Part shown: positions 17,838-26,746 of the stretch, in pieces | How positions within the stretch are numbered: the first letter of the stretch is position 1 | How the letters are laid out: every line of letters starts with the position of its first letter | Origin: an uncultured Tenacibaculum sp. | GTDB taxonomy: Bacteria > Bacteroidota > Bacteroidia > Flavobacteriales > Flavobacteriaceae | Assembly (NCBI RefSeq): GCF_947502995.1 | Contig: NZ_CANNBW010000021.1 | Span: 34,186 to 98,185 of the forward strand | DNA: 64,000 nt | Direction of reading: 5' to 3' | Made by a program: the position numbers and the translations under genes | The notes under the pieces: model-generated | Told to the model about the DNA's origin: nothing | Database searches by the model: none | What the model saw: only the letters and a program-made list of their open reading frames with translations

Positions 17838-18308
17838 ATGAATAACGATACGCAATTTAGAAGCAATAGAGAAGAGGTAAGGTTTGAAGAATTTGAAGTT
17901 GTAAATATTGAATTAGCATCAAAAACAGACAGGTTTATTAATAATTTTATTGATGTCATATGTTTTTTTATATTTTCTTTTCTGATGGATTTTTTAATTC
18001 TTGAAATATTAGAAAAGCTATTTAGTAATTTAATGTTTGGATTTTATGGGGTAATTTTCAATTACGTTTTAGGAGTTATTTACGGAACAATATTCTTTAC
18101 TTTTTTAGAAGGAACTACAGGAAGAACTATTGGAAAATATATAACTAAAACAAAAGTGATAGATGAAGATGGAAATAAACCTAGTTACGAAACAATTCTA
18201 ATAAGATCTCTATGCAGACATATTCCTTTTGATGCTTTTTCTTTTTTAGGAAGACCAGGATATGGATGGCATGATAAGTTATCTAAAACTAGAGTCGTAA
18301 AAATATAA
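17838..18308 (+). CDS. RDD-family membrane protein
   Basis: A 156-residue inner-membrane protein. The family Arg and Asp residues are seen in KTDRFINNFIDVICFFIFSF (first helix). A second hydrophobic region is MFGFYGVIFNYVLGVIYGTIF, followed by the conserved GTTGRTIGKYITKTKVID and the C-terminal block SLCRHIPFDAFSFL-GRPGYGWHDKLS. RDD proteins have no single assigned role; some act in ion transport. It lies 7 bp after a lipoprotein gene and a good terminator follows it, so it ends that transcription unit. Confidence 0.85.
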   Translation: MNNDTQFRSNREEVRFEEFEVVNIELASKTDRFINNFIDVICFFIFSFLMDFLILEILEKLFSNLMFGFYGVIFNYVLGVIYGTIFFTFLEGTTGRTIGKYITKTKVIDEDGNKPSYETILIRSLCRHIPFDAFSFLGRPGYGWHDKLSKTRVVKI

Positions 18309-18314
18309 ACTAAA

Positions 18315-18345
18315 AATACCGCTATTTAAAAGCGGTATTTTTTTT
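18315..18345 (+). terminator. Intrinsic terminator after the RDD gene
   Basis: Arms AATACCGCT (18315-18323) and AGCGGTATT (18331-18339) with a 7-nt loop and a run of T up to 18345. Confidence 0.85.
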
Positions 18346-18491
18346 GTCAATACTTTATATAATAGTTCTAAAAAGATTAAGACTGTAATAAAGGTCTCGT
18401 TAACTCATTTAGGTTATATTATCTAAAACTTTTTATCTAATTTGCAGTGAAACAAGAGAGAGAACTATCTTTTAGAAAGAGAAAATTGCAG

Positions 18492-20837
18492 ATGAATAAA
18501 ATAAAACAAATTTTAGGTAAACATAAGTTTAAAATAATCTTCTTTATACTTCTTATTTGGTATTATTTTGCATTACCTAAAGAGTTGTTTAATACACCTA
18601 CATCAACTGTAGTTACGTCTAGTAATAATGAGTTGTTAGGTGCAACAATAGCTAATGATGGTCAATGGCGTTTTCCTGAATTAGATTCTGTTCCAGCTAA
18701 ATTTAAACATTGTATTATTCAGTTTGAAGATGCACATTTTTATAAACACTTCGGATTCAATCCTATTTCTATTGTAAAAGCGCTACGTCAAAACTTAAAA
18801 GCCAAAAGAGTAGTTCGAGGTGGTAGTACATTAACACAACAAGTTATTCGTTTATCAAGAAAAAATCAGCAAAGATCCTATATAGAAAAATTTAAAGAAC
18901 TGATTTTAGCTACACGATTAGAGTTTCGATATTCTAAAGAAAAAATACTTCAATTGTATGCTTCTCATGCACCTTTCGGTGGAAATGTAGTCGGATTAGA
19001 AATGGCAGCTTGGCGCTATTACGGTTTACAACCGCATCAATTATCTTGGGCAGAAAGTGCGACTTTAGCGGTATTACCAAATGCTCCATCGTTAATTTAT
19101 CCGGGAAAAAACCAACTCCGATTAAAAAAGAAACGAAATCGATTATTAAAAAAGTTATTTCAAGAAAAAGTAATCGATAGTATAACTTACACATTAGCAA
19201 TTGAAGAAGAATTACCACAAAAACCTCATAAATTACCTAATCTAGCTTCGCATTTTGTACAAGAAGTAAAAAAGAAACATAATGGAAAACGTATTCATAG
19301 CACTGTAAATATTGAACTCCAACAACAAGTTCAGAATTTAGCAAAGTTGCATTATCAGCAAATGCGACAAAATGAAGTCCACAATTTAGCTGTGTTAGTA
19401 TTAGATGTAAATACAAGAAAAGTATTAGCTTACTTAGGAAATTCACCAACAGATAAAAAACATCAAAAAGATGTAAACAATATCATTGCCCCAAGAAGTA
19501 CAGGAAGCACGTTAAAACCGTTCTTATACGCCCATATGTTACAATCAGGAGAGTTATTGCCAAGTCAATTAGTAAAAGATATTCCGACGGAAATTTCAGG
19601 TTATACACCAAAAAACTTCGATTTATCTTTCGATGGTGCAGTTCCTGCAGATGAAGCTTTAACACGATCTTTAAATATTCCAGCAGTTCGAATGTTACAG
19701 GAATATGGATTAGAAAAGTTTAGAGATCATTTACAAGAATATAATATTACGCATATTAATAAATCAGCAGATTATTATGGATTGTCATTAATTCTTGGTG
19801 GGGCAGAGGCGAGTTTATGGGATTTGTGTAAAATTTTTGCAGGTTATGCAGGAACGGTAAATCATTATGAAACCTTAAAGCATCAGTATTATAAAAATGA
19901 GTTTGTAAATCCTGTCTATCAGAATACCAGTAAAGTTGATTTTGGAAAAGTAAATACCAATCAAAGTATTATCGATGCAGGTTCGGCATTTATTACTTTA
20001 CAAACACTTACGAATGTAAATAGACCATTATCTGATCAAGCATGGAAATACTACGATTCGTCTCAAAAAATAGCTTGGAAAACAGGAACAAGTTTTGGGA
20101 ATAAAGATGCCTGGGCAATAGGAACCACATCGAAATATGTTGTAGGTGTTTGGGTAGGAAATTCCGATGGTGAAGGACGACCAGATTTAACAGGAGTTGG
20201 AAGCGCAGCACCGCTCATGTTTTCTGTGTTTGGTGTTTTACCAAAAGCAACTTGGTTCTTAGAACCGTTTGAAGATTTAAAAGAAGTAGCTATCTGTAAG
20301 CAAAGTGGTTGTATTGCATTACCAATTTGTCCATCAACAAAAAGAAGAGTTTCAAAGAATGGAGTCAGAGGAACATCTTGTATATATCACCAAGAAGTAT
20401 TATTAGATAGTAATGAAAACTTCCGAGTAAATTCAGAATGTGAATCGGTAAATAATATGATTACAAAATCTTGGTTTGTTTTACCTCCATTAATGAGTTA
20501 CTATTACAAACAAAAAAATCCAGAATACAAAAAATTACCAGAGATAAAAGCAGGATGTTCAACAATAGAAAAAAATACAATTGATTTTGTATATCCAACA
20601 ACCATTCAGTCTAAAATGTCTCTTACTAAAGATAATAACGGAGATATTAATCCAATTCTAGTCAAACTCACACATAGTAATCCTGAAGCCAAAATTTACT
20701 GGTATATCGACGATACTTTTATGAAAGTAACAGAAGAATATCATGAATTACCAATTCAACCCTCAAAAGGAAAACACACCATAATGGTTATCGACGATAA
20801 TGGAAACGAAGCTAAACGTTTCATCGAAATTTATTGA
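18492..20837 (+). CDS. pbpC: Penicillin-binding protein 1C (transglycosylase/transpeptidase)
   Basis: A 781-residue bifunctional peptidoglycan synthase. It has a short cytoplasmic N-terminus and one membrane anchor (FKIIFFILLIWYYFALP). The GT51 glycosyltransferase follows, with the catalytic Glu in FEDAHFYKHFG, then RGGSTLTQQVIRL. The transpeptidase has SxxK in STGSTLKPFLY, SLN in TRSLNIPAV and KTG in AWKTGTSFG. The C-terminal PbpC-specific beta domain ends the protein (about 700-780). A GTG at 18447 would add 15 charged residues. I prefer the ATG at 18492 because GTG starts are uncommon here and a promoter-like TAATTTG ends only 2 bp before that GTG. In E. coli pbpC is adjacent to the macroglobulin gene yfhM; here the pair is separated by about 7.7 kb. 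Confidence 0.92.
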   Translation: MNKIKQILGKHKFKIIFFILLIWYYFALPKELFNTPTSTVVTSSNNELLGATIANDGQWRFPELDSVPAKFKHCIIQFEDAHFYKHFGFNPISIVKALRQNLKAKRVVRGGSTLTQQVIRLSRKNQQRSYIEKFKELILATRLEFRYSKEKILQLYASHAPFGGNVVGLEMAAWRYYGLQPHQLSWAESATLAVLPNAPSLIYPGKNQLRLKKKRNRLLKKLFQEKVIDSITYTLAIEEELPQKPHKLPNLASHFVQEVKKKHNGKRIHSTVNIELQQQVQNLAKLHYQQMRQNEVHNLAVLVLDVNTRKVLAYLGNSPTDKKHQKDVNNIIAPRSTGSTLKPFLYAHMLQSGELLPSQLVKDIPTEISGYTPKNFDLSFDGAVPADEALTRSLNIPAVRMLQEYGLEKFRDHLQEYNITHINKSADYYGLSLILGGAEASLWDLCKIFAGYAGTVNHYETLKHQYYKNEFVNPVYQNTSKVDFGKVNTNQSIIDAGSAFITLQTLTNVNRPLSDQAWKYYDSSQKIAWKTGTSFGNKDAWAIGTTSKYVVGVWVGNSDGEGRPDLTGVGSAAPLMFSVFGVLPKATWFLEPFEDLKEVAICKQSGCIALPICPSTKRRVSKNGVRGTSCIYHQEVLLDSNENFRVNSECESVNNMITKSWFVLPPLMSYYYKQKNPEYKKLPEIKAGCSTIEKNTIDFVYPTTIQSKMSLTKDNNGDINPILVKLTHSNPEAKIYWYIDDTFMKVTEEYHELPIQPSKGKHTIMVIDDNGNEAKRFIEIY

Positions 20838-21244
20838 TGAAGTATAAATAGAATTAATTCTAGTCTATACTTATTAACTGAATCCAACAGAAGCCTGGTG
20901 GCTGAGCTAGTCGAAGTCAAACCCGGCGGCTGAGCTTTGTCGAAGTCAAGCCTGGTGACAGAGTTTATTGAAGTCTGGTGACTGAGCTACGTCGAAGTCA
21001 ATACGGTCCTTCGAGAACCTCAGGGACCTTTGCAATCAAAATATAGTAGTATAAAGTTGGATGCAGAGCCTAGTCAAAGTCTGGCGACTGAGTTTATCGA
21101 AGTCAGAAATCAGTAAATCAATACATTAATTATAGCATAAATAGATCAATTTAAATACCTCTTGAACAATTAGCAACAGAATTGCATCAAAGTTTTATTA
21201 TCAGCTAAAAATAGTATACATTTACAAGTAATAATTAAATAAAA
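20838..21244. other. Intergenic region holding repeat cluster A
   Basis: This 407-bp spacer is mostly filled by the palindromic repeats listed at 20891-21104. The remaining 140 bp before the antiporter are AT-rich, with no clear promoter box or gene. Confidence 0.7.
20891..21104 (+). repeat. Palindromic repeat cluster A (CTGAG/TCGAAG family)
   Basis: Six tandem or spaced units of about 24-29 bp with core CTGAG-N4/5-TCGAAG, e.g. GGCTGAGCTAGTCGAAGTC at 20900-20918. There is one reversed, longer relative at 21004-21027 (GGTCC ... TTCGAG ... CTCAG ... GGACC). Several units are decayed (21065-21081). All normal-type units read in the same direction. Confidence 0.9.
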
Positions 21245-23053
21245 ATGTTAGAATTAGCAGGAATTATCATTTTAGGGATTTTAGCGCAGTGGGTGGCATG
21301 GAAACTGAAAATCCCTGCCATATTACCTTTAATTTTAATTGGATTATTAGTAGGGCCTTTCGCAGCAGAATTTTTTAATGATGGAAGTAAGTGGATAGAG
21401 CCTATATGGAATGGAGAAAAAGGATTATTTCCAGGAGAAGGTTTATTCTATTTTGTATCACTTGCCATTAGTATTATTCTTTTTGAAGGAGGTTTAACAC
21501 TTAAAAAGAGCGAAATAAGGAATGTAGGACCAGTAATTACAAAACTAATTACTTTAGGTTCTGTGGTTACTTTTTTCGGAGCAGGTATTTTCGCAAGGTA
21601 TATTTTCGATTTAAGTTGGGAAATGTCTTTACTGTTTTCATCATTAATCATTGTGACAGGTCCAACTGTAATTTCTCCAATTTTAAGGAATATTCCGTTA
21701 AAGAAAGATGTTGCTGCTGTATTAAAGTGGGAAGGAATTTTAATTGATCCAATTGGAGCTTTAGTTGCCGTTTTAGTTTTTGAATTTATTAGTGTTGGCG
21801 GCGATAGTGGATTTACACAAACAGCCTTAATTGAATTCTTTAAAATTGTATTATTTGGTTCTACTTTAGGTTTTGTGTTCGCAAAAGGATTAATTTTTAT
21901 TGTAAATAGAAAATTTGTACCACATTACTTGTTAAACGTAGTGTCACTTTCTATGGTGTTACTGGTATTTGTATTATCAGATTTATTAGCACACGAATCA
22001 GGTTTATTAGCTGTTGTAGTTATGGGAATGGTAATTGCCAACAGTAAATTAAAAAGCTTCGACGAATTATTATACTTCAAAGAATCACTAACTGTTTTAC
22101 TAATTTCAATTTTATTCATTTTGTTAGCGGCAAACATGAAAATGTCTGAGTTGCAACTAATTTTAAATTGGAAAACAGTATTACTATTCGCTTTAGTAGT
22201 TTTTATTGTACGCCCTTTAGGAGTATTTATAAGTACACATAAATCTACACTACAATTAAACGAAAAAATCTTTATCAGTTGGGTTGGACCAAGAGGTATA
22301 GTTGCTGCGGGAATCGCGTCCCTATTTGGAACGAAATTAATGAAACAAGGAGTAGCTGGAGCAGAATATATAACACCATTAGTGTTCATGATTGTTTTAG
22401 GAACTGTATTATTAAATGCAACTACGGCAAGAATGTTAGCTAAAATGATTGGAGTATTCTTAAAAAAATCAGAAGCAATTGTGTTTGTTGGAGCTTCAAG
22501 ATCTGCACGTTTAATCGCAAGCTATTTAAAGCAAAACAATCGTCGTGTAATTTTATTAGATAGTAACAAAGATTATGTTAATGATGCGAAGGAAATGGGA
22601 ATGGAAGCATTTAATATTGATATCTACAATGATAGTTTAGATAGTAATGTCGAGTTAAATGATGTAGGATATTTAATTGCTATGACAGGTAGTGATGTAA
22701 TTAATAAATATGCATTAGAACGTTTTTCTGATATTTATGGAGAAATGGGAGCTTATCGTTTAGCAACATCAAGAGAAATAGCTTCAAAACAATTAGAGAA
22801 TTCAGATGTATTATTTACGGCAAATGATGATTTTATCAATGTAACAGAAACAGTTCGTGATTTTCCAAAAATGAATGAATTAACAGTTGCATCTTCAGAA
22901 GATTTTACAGAAAAAATAGAAGCAATACTTCAAAAAGACAAAGCCATACCATTGTTTTTGAAATCTGATAAAACAATTAAGATTTTAGCAGAAGTAACTC
23001 CTCAAGACATCAAAGAAAATGATGTAATAGTATATGTAGGAGAAACATTGTAA
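21245..23053 (+). CDS. Cation/H+ antiporter of the CPA1/NhaP type with TrkA domains
   Basis: A 602-residue inner-membrane protein. Residues 1-400 form about 12 membrane helices with the antiporter motifs: LPLILIGLLVGP near the N-terminus, SSLIIVTGPTVISPIL (the broken-helix TGPT), and KWEGILIDPIGALVAV with the ion-binding Asp. The C-terminal part (about 410-600) is a soluble RCK module. It begins with a Rossmann TrkA-N domain (AIVFVGASRSARLIASYL, RRVILLDSNKDYV) and ends with a TrkA-C-like piece. Such proteins exchange Na+ or K+ for H+ under nucleotide control, which fits a marine organism. The gene stands alone, flanked on both sides by repeat clusters. Confidence 0.9.
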   Translation: MLELAGIIILGILAQWVAWKLKIPAILPLILIGLLVGPFAAEFFNDGSKWIEPIWNGEKGLFPGEGLFYFVSLAISIILFEGGLTLKKSEIRNVGPVITKLITLGSVVTFFGAGIFARYIFDLSWEMSLLFSSLIIVTGPTVISPILRNIPLKKDVAAVLKWEGILIDPIGALVAVLVFEFISVGGDSGFTQTALIEFFKIVLFGSTLGFVFAKGLIFIVNRKFVPHYLLNVVSLSMVLLVFVLSDLLAHESGLLAVVVMGMVIANSKLKSFDELLYFKESLTVLLISILFILLAANMKMSELQLILNWKTVLLFALVVFIVRPLGVFISTHKSTLQLNEKIFISWVGPRGIVAAGIASLFGTKLMKQGVAGAEYITPLVFMIVLGTVLLNATTARMLAKMIGVFLKKSEAIVFVGASRSARLIASYLKQNNRRVILLDSNKDYVNDAKEMGMEAFNIDIYNDSLDSNVELNDVGYLIAMTGSDVINKYALERFSDIYGEMGAYRLATSREIASKQLENSDVLFTANDDFINVTETVRDFPKMNELTVASSEDFTEKIEAILQKDKAIPLFLKSDKTIKILAEVTPQDIKENDVIVYVGETL

Positions 23054-23073
23054 CAGAATAAAATATTCATAAT

Positions 23074-23104
23074 AAAACCCCTTGAAGTAATTTAAGGTTT
23101 TTTT
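23074..23104 (+). terminator. Imperfect intrinsic terminator after the antiporter
   Basis: AAAA and CCTT on the left pair with AAGG and TTTT on the right, with a 2-nt bulge and a 10-nt loop, followed by a T run. Confidence 0.6.
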
Positions 23105-23120
23105 CAGTTTTATATTACCC

Positions 23121-23387
23121 GGTGGCTGAGCTGTGTCGAAACCTGATGACTGAGCAAAGTCGAAGTCAAGTCTGGAGACTGAGTTCATCGAAGTTTGGTG
23201 ACTGAGTTTATCGAAGTCAACGGCCCTTCGAGACCCTCAGGGACCTTTGTAGTTAAAATAAAGGTGATGACTGAGCAGTGTCGAAGTCAAGCCTGGTAGC
23301 TGAGCTCTGTCGAAGTCTGGTGACTGAACTCTATCGAAACCCGGTGGCTGAGTTTATCGAAGCCTGGTGGCTGAGTTTATCGAAGCC
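23121..23387 (+). repeat. Palindromic repeat cluster B, upstream border of the defence island
   Basis: Nine units of the CTGAG/TCGAAG family in the same orientation, plus one reversed long unit at 23222-23245 (GGCCC ... GGGACC). Stem variants are visible: GGCT with AGCC at 23345-23364, and GACT with AGTC at 23199-23218. The cluster lies between the antiporter terminator and the hsdR promoter and ends about 110 bp before hsdR. Confidence 0.9.
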
Positions 23388-23419
23388 ATATTTACGACTT
23401 TCCATAAGGTATAATCTAA

Positions 23420-23427
23420 TAGTTTTG
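23420..23427 (+). promoter_or_regulatory. Candidate promoter -7 element of hsdR
   Basis: TAGTTTTG fits TAnnTTTG and lies 74 bp before the hsdR start. A T-rich triplet stands at about the -33 position. Confidence 0.35.
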
Positions 23428-23465
23428 TTATTTTAGGAGCTGTTTTTAGAATAATTAACCTCTAT

Positions 23466-23486
23466 TTTAAACTTTTATAGTTTAAA
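23466..23486. promoter_or_regulatory. Inverted repeat in the hsdR leader (possible operator)
   Basis: Perfect 7-bp arms TTTAAAC (23466-23472) and GTTTAAA (23480-23486) with a 7-nt spacer, 14 bp before the hsdR start codon. It could bind a regulator or form a weak leader hairpin. No regulator gene is adjacent. Confidence 0.35.
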
Positions 23487-23500
23487 TACTAAAAGTACCT

Positions 23501-26500
23501 ATGATAAAAATGACAAATTTTCATTTTTTAGAAAAAGAATACCCTATACTATTTAACATAGCTCAAACTGCTGAGTATAATACTTACAGTGATCCTGTAG
23601 TAACACTTTTTAAAGTTAGACTTTTAGGAGAGACAATCACCGATTTAATTTTTGAAGAAAATTACATTGAGTTTCCTTATGATAATTCTTTTCATGCTAA
23701 ACTATCTGTATTAAAAGATGAAGGATTAATTCCTAGAAATGTTTCAGATTTGTTTTATACGATAAAGGGGAAGGGAAATAAAGCAGTACATGGAAATGAA
23801 GGAACTGTAAATGATGCAAAATCAGGTTTGTTTTCTGCTTTTAAGCTTACAAAGTGGTTTTACCAAACCTATGGGGAAGAAAATATTGATGATGTAAAAT
23901 TTAATCCTCCGAAAGAAGAATTAGATACCCGCCATGCTTTACATGTATTACAAGAAGAATACGCAGCTTTAAAAGAAAAGCTCGCCAAATTAATGACCAC
24001 TCGTGTTATTAAGCAAGAAATACCAGAGGAGCGACAAAAAATAAAGGAACGTTCGGAACAAGCAGCAGCTAAAATTGAATGGAATGAACAAGAGACACGT
24101 AAATTAATAGATCAGCAATTGCGTGAAGCAGGATGGGAAGCGGCTACAGGGGTTTTAGATTATAAAAAAAATAAAACACTTCCAGAAAAAGGAAGAAATA
24201 TGGCAATTGCAGAATGGCCTGTAAACGGACAATGGGCAGACTATGCCTTATTTATTGGCACTACTTTGTACGGTATTGTGGAAGCTAAAAAATATCGTAC
24301 TGATATTTCTACTGATTTACAGCAATCAAAACGTTATGCAAAACAAGTAGAGGAAAAGCACGATATCAATTTACTTGGACAATGGAGAACTTACAGTGTA
24401 CCTTTTTTATTTGCTACAAATGGTAGAACTTATTTAGAGCAAATTAAAACTAAAAGTGGTGTTTGGTTTTTAGATGTTCGAAACGAGCGAAATAATGCCA
24501 AAGCACTAAGAGGTTGGTACTCTCCTAAAGGTTTAGAAGCACTGTATAAAAGAGATATTGATACTTCTAACGAGAAGCTAAAAGATGCTTCTTTAGGGTA
24601 TTTACAAGATAAAAGCGGGCTAGGTTTACGTGATTACCAAATTAAAGCCATTCAATCTGTTGAACATGTTGTTGTAAAACAGCCTGAAACCAAAAAGGCA
24701 TTAATTGCCATGGCAACAGGAACGGGTAAAACTAGAACCATTATCGGATTGTGTTATCGTTTAATTAAAGCCAATCGTTTTAAACGAATTTTATTTCTTG
24801 TTGATAGACGATTATTAGCTACGCAAGCTATTGGAAATTTTGAAGACAATAAAATTGAAGGAATCAACACTTTTGCTGAAACGTATAAAGTTGCTAAGCT
24901 AAAAGATACCGTGCCAGATATTGAAACACGCTTACATTTTTCTACGGTACAAAGTATGGTAAAACGCTTGTTTTACAACGAAGACGATTCAAATATATTA
25001 CCTGTAGATACTTATGACTGTATTATTGTAGATGAAGCCCATAGAGGGTATTTACAAGATCGAGAATTGGATGATGAAGAGCTAAACTTTAAAGATCAAA
25101 AAGATTATGTAAGCAAATACCGAATGGTGATTGATTATTTTGATGCTTTTACCGTTGGTTTAACAGCCACCCCGGCCTTACATACTACCGAAATTTTTGG
25201 CAAACCTGTTTTCAGCTATTCGTATAGAGAAGCTGTTATTGATGGTTACTTGATTGACCATGCGCCACCAAAAACCATAAAAACAAAACTAAATCAGGAA
25301 GGAATAAAATGGGAAAAAGGTGAAAAACCTAAGGTGTATATTAAAGAAACCAACAGTATTGAAGAGTTAGCTGAATTGGAAGATGAAGTAACCATAGATA
25401 TTGAAGGATTTAATAAAATGGTGATTACCGAACCATTTAACCGAACTGTAGCACAGCAATTAGTAAAAGATATAGATCCTGAAGATGATGCTAAAACCTT
25501 AATATTTGCAGCACAAGATGAGCATGCCGATTTAATTGTTCAATTATTAAAAGAAGAGTATAAAAATATTGGCGCCGATGTTCCTGACGATGCGATTGTA
25601 AAAATAACAGGAAAATCAGACAAACCTCACGAGTTGGTGACTCGTTTTAAAAACGAAAAATTTCCAAATATTGGGGTTACCGTAGATTTATTAACTACGG
25701 GTATTGATGTACCTGCCATAACGAACTTGGTATTTTTACGCAGGGTAAAGTCTAGGATTTTATACGAACAAATGTTAGGACGTGCCACAAGACGTTGTGA
25801 TGATATTGGAAAAGAAGAGTTCTATATTTTCGATGCAGTTCGCTTGTATGAATCCTTAGAGGAAGTAAACTCCATGAAGCCCGTAGTGGTTAATCCAAAA
25901 ACAACCTTTACGCAGCTTTCTAATGAAATGAATGTAATTTCAACAAATGAACGTGCTAAAAAGCAATTGGAGCAAATTATTGCAAAATTACATCGTAAGA
26001 AGAACAAGCTTTCAGGACAAAACGAAGAACTATTTACCTACAATACTCAAGGTAAAGCACCGGATGAGTTTATTAGCATGTTGCAAGAGTTAAGTGGTGA
26101 ACAAGCATTTTCGGAAATACCAAAATACAATCAACTCTGGAAATTCTTAGACGAGTTTAAAGCTGCTCCAAGAGCACAATATGTTTCTGAGCATGAAGAT
26201 GAATATTTAGGTACTGAGCATGGTTACGGAAAAGGACAACAACCTGAAGATTATTTGCATAGCTTTAAAACATTTTTAGAACAAAATAGAAACAAAATAA
26301 CGGCGCTTCAGGTAGTATGTAGTAAGCCCAAAGAACTTGATAGGCAATCGTTAAAAGAATTAAAACTATTGTTAGATCAAGAAGGGTTTAATGCAAGGCA
26401 CTTAAATGCAGCTTGGAAAGACAGTAAAAATGAAGATATCGCCGCCGATATTATTTCTTACATTCGCACACTTTCTTTAGGAAGCACTTTAGTAAGTCAT

Positions 26501-26746
26501 GAAGCCCGTATTAAAAATGCCGTAGATAAAGTACGTGGCTTAAAAAACTGGAATAAAATCCAAGCCAAATGGTTGGATCGTATAGAGAAACAACTGTTAC
26601 AAGAAACAGTGCTTACCAAAGAAGACTTAGATAGAGAACCGTTTAAATCGGATGGCGGATTTAAACGCTTAGATAAAATTTTTGAAAACCAATTAACAAC
26701 GGTGATTGATACGATTACCGACAACTTATATACTGAATTAGCATAA
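23501..26746 (+). CDS. hsdR: Type I restriction enzyme, R subunit (EcoEI-like)
   Basis: A 1081-residue motor and nuclease subunit that translocates DNA and cuts it when the site is unmethylated. It begins with a DUF4145-type domain (about 1-130). The HSDR-N nuclease has the PD-ExK residues in WADYALFIGTTLYGIVEAKKY (Asp, then ExK at about 260). The superfamily 2 helicase has Walker A ATGTGKT near 405, DEAH in IIVDEAHRGY near 508, and GLTATP. A C-terminal EcoEI-type domain completes the protein. All catalytic motifs are intact. A second ATG three codons in (23510) is an equally possible start. Its stop codon overlaps the hsdM start by one base, so the genes are translationally coupled. It is the first gene of a 12.4-kb same-strand defence block. 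Confidence 0.93.
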   Translation: MIKMTNFHFLEKEYPILFNIAQTAEYNTYSDPVVTLFKVRLLGETITDLIFEENYIEFPYDNSFHAKLSVLKDEGLIPRNVSDLFYTIKGKGNKAVHGNEGTVNDAKSGLFSAFKLTKWFYQTYGEENIDDVKFNPPKEELDTRHALHVLQEEYAALKEKLAKLMTTRVIKQEIPEERQKIKERSEQAAAKIEWNEQETRKLIDQQLREAGWEAATGVLDYKKNKTLPEKGRNMAIAEWPVNGQWADYALFIGTTLYGIVEAKKYRTDISTDLQQSKRYAKQVEEKHDINLLGQWRTYSVPFLFATNGRTYLEQIKTKSGVWFLDVRNERNNAKALRGWYSPKGLEALYKRDIDTSNEKLKDASLGYLQDKSGLGLRDYQIKAIQSVEHVVVKQPETKKALIAMATGTGKTRTIIGLCYRLIKANRFKRILFLVDRRLLATQAIGNFEDNKIEGINTFAETYKVAKLKDTVPDIETRLHFSTVQSMVKRLFYNEDDSNILPVDTYDCIIVDEAHRGYLQDRELDDEELNFKDQKDYVSKYRMVIDYFDAFTVGLTATPALHTTEIFGKPVFSYSYREAVIDGYLIDHAPPKTIKTKLNQEGIKWEKGEKPKVYIKETNSIEELAELEDEVTIDIEGFNKMVITEPFNRTVAQQLVKDIDPEDDAKTLIFAAQDEHADLIVQLLKEEYKNIGADVPDDAIVKITGKSDKPHELVTRFKNEKFPNIGVTVDLLTTGIDVPAITNLVFLRRVKSRILYEQMLGRATRRCDDIGKEEFYIFDAVRLYESLEEVNSMKPVVVNPKTTFTQLSNEMNVISTNERAKKQLEQIIAKLHRKKNKLSGQNEELFTYNTQGKAPDEFISMLQELSGEQAFSEIPKYNQLWKFLDEFKAAPRAQYVSEHEDEYLGTEHGYGKGQQPEDYLHSFKTFLEQNRNKITALQVVCSKPKELDRQSLKELKLLLDQEGFNARHLNAAWKDSKNEDIAADIISYIRTLSLGSTLVSHEARIKNAVDKVRGLKNWNKIQAKWLDRIEKQLLQETVLTKEDLDREPFKSDGGFKRLDKIFENQLTTVIDTITDNLYTELA

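Noticed and set aside
21925..22389. 154-codon minus-strand frame inside the antiporter gene
   Set aside because: It is a shadow of the intact antiporter, whose motifs and codon pattern are clearly real.
22985..23188. Minus-strand reading frame with FDxAQ peptides across repeat cluster B
   Set aside because: The peptide pattern is a translation of the palindromic repeats; the frame overlaps the antiporter end and has no promoter.
23121..23387. CRISPR array
   Set aside because: Units are palindromic, imperfect and closely packed without uniform unique spacers, and no cas gene is present.
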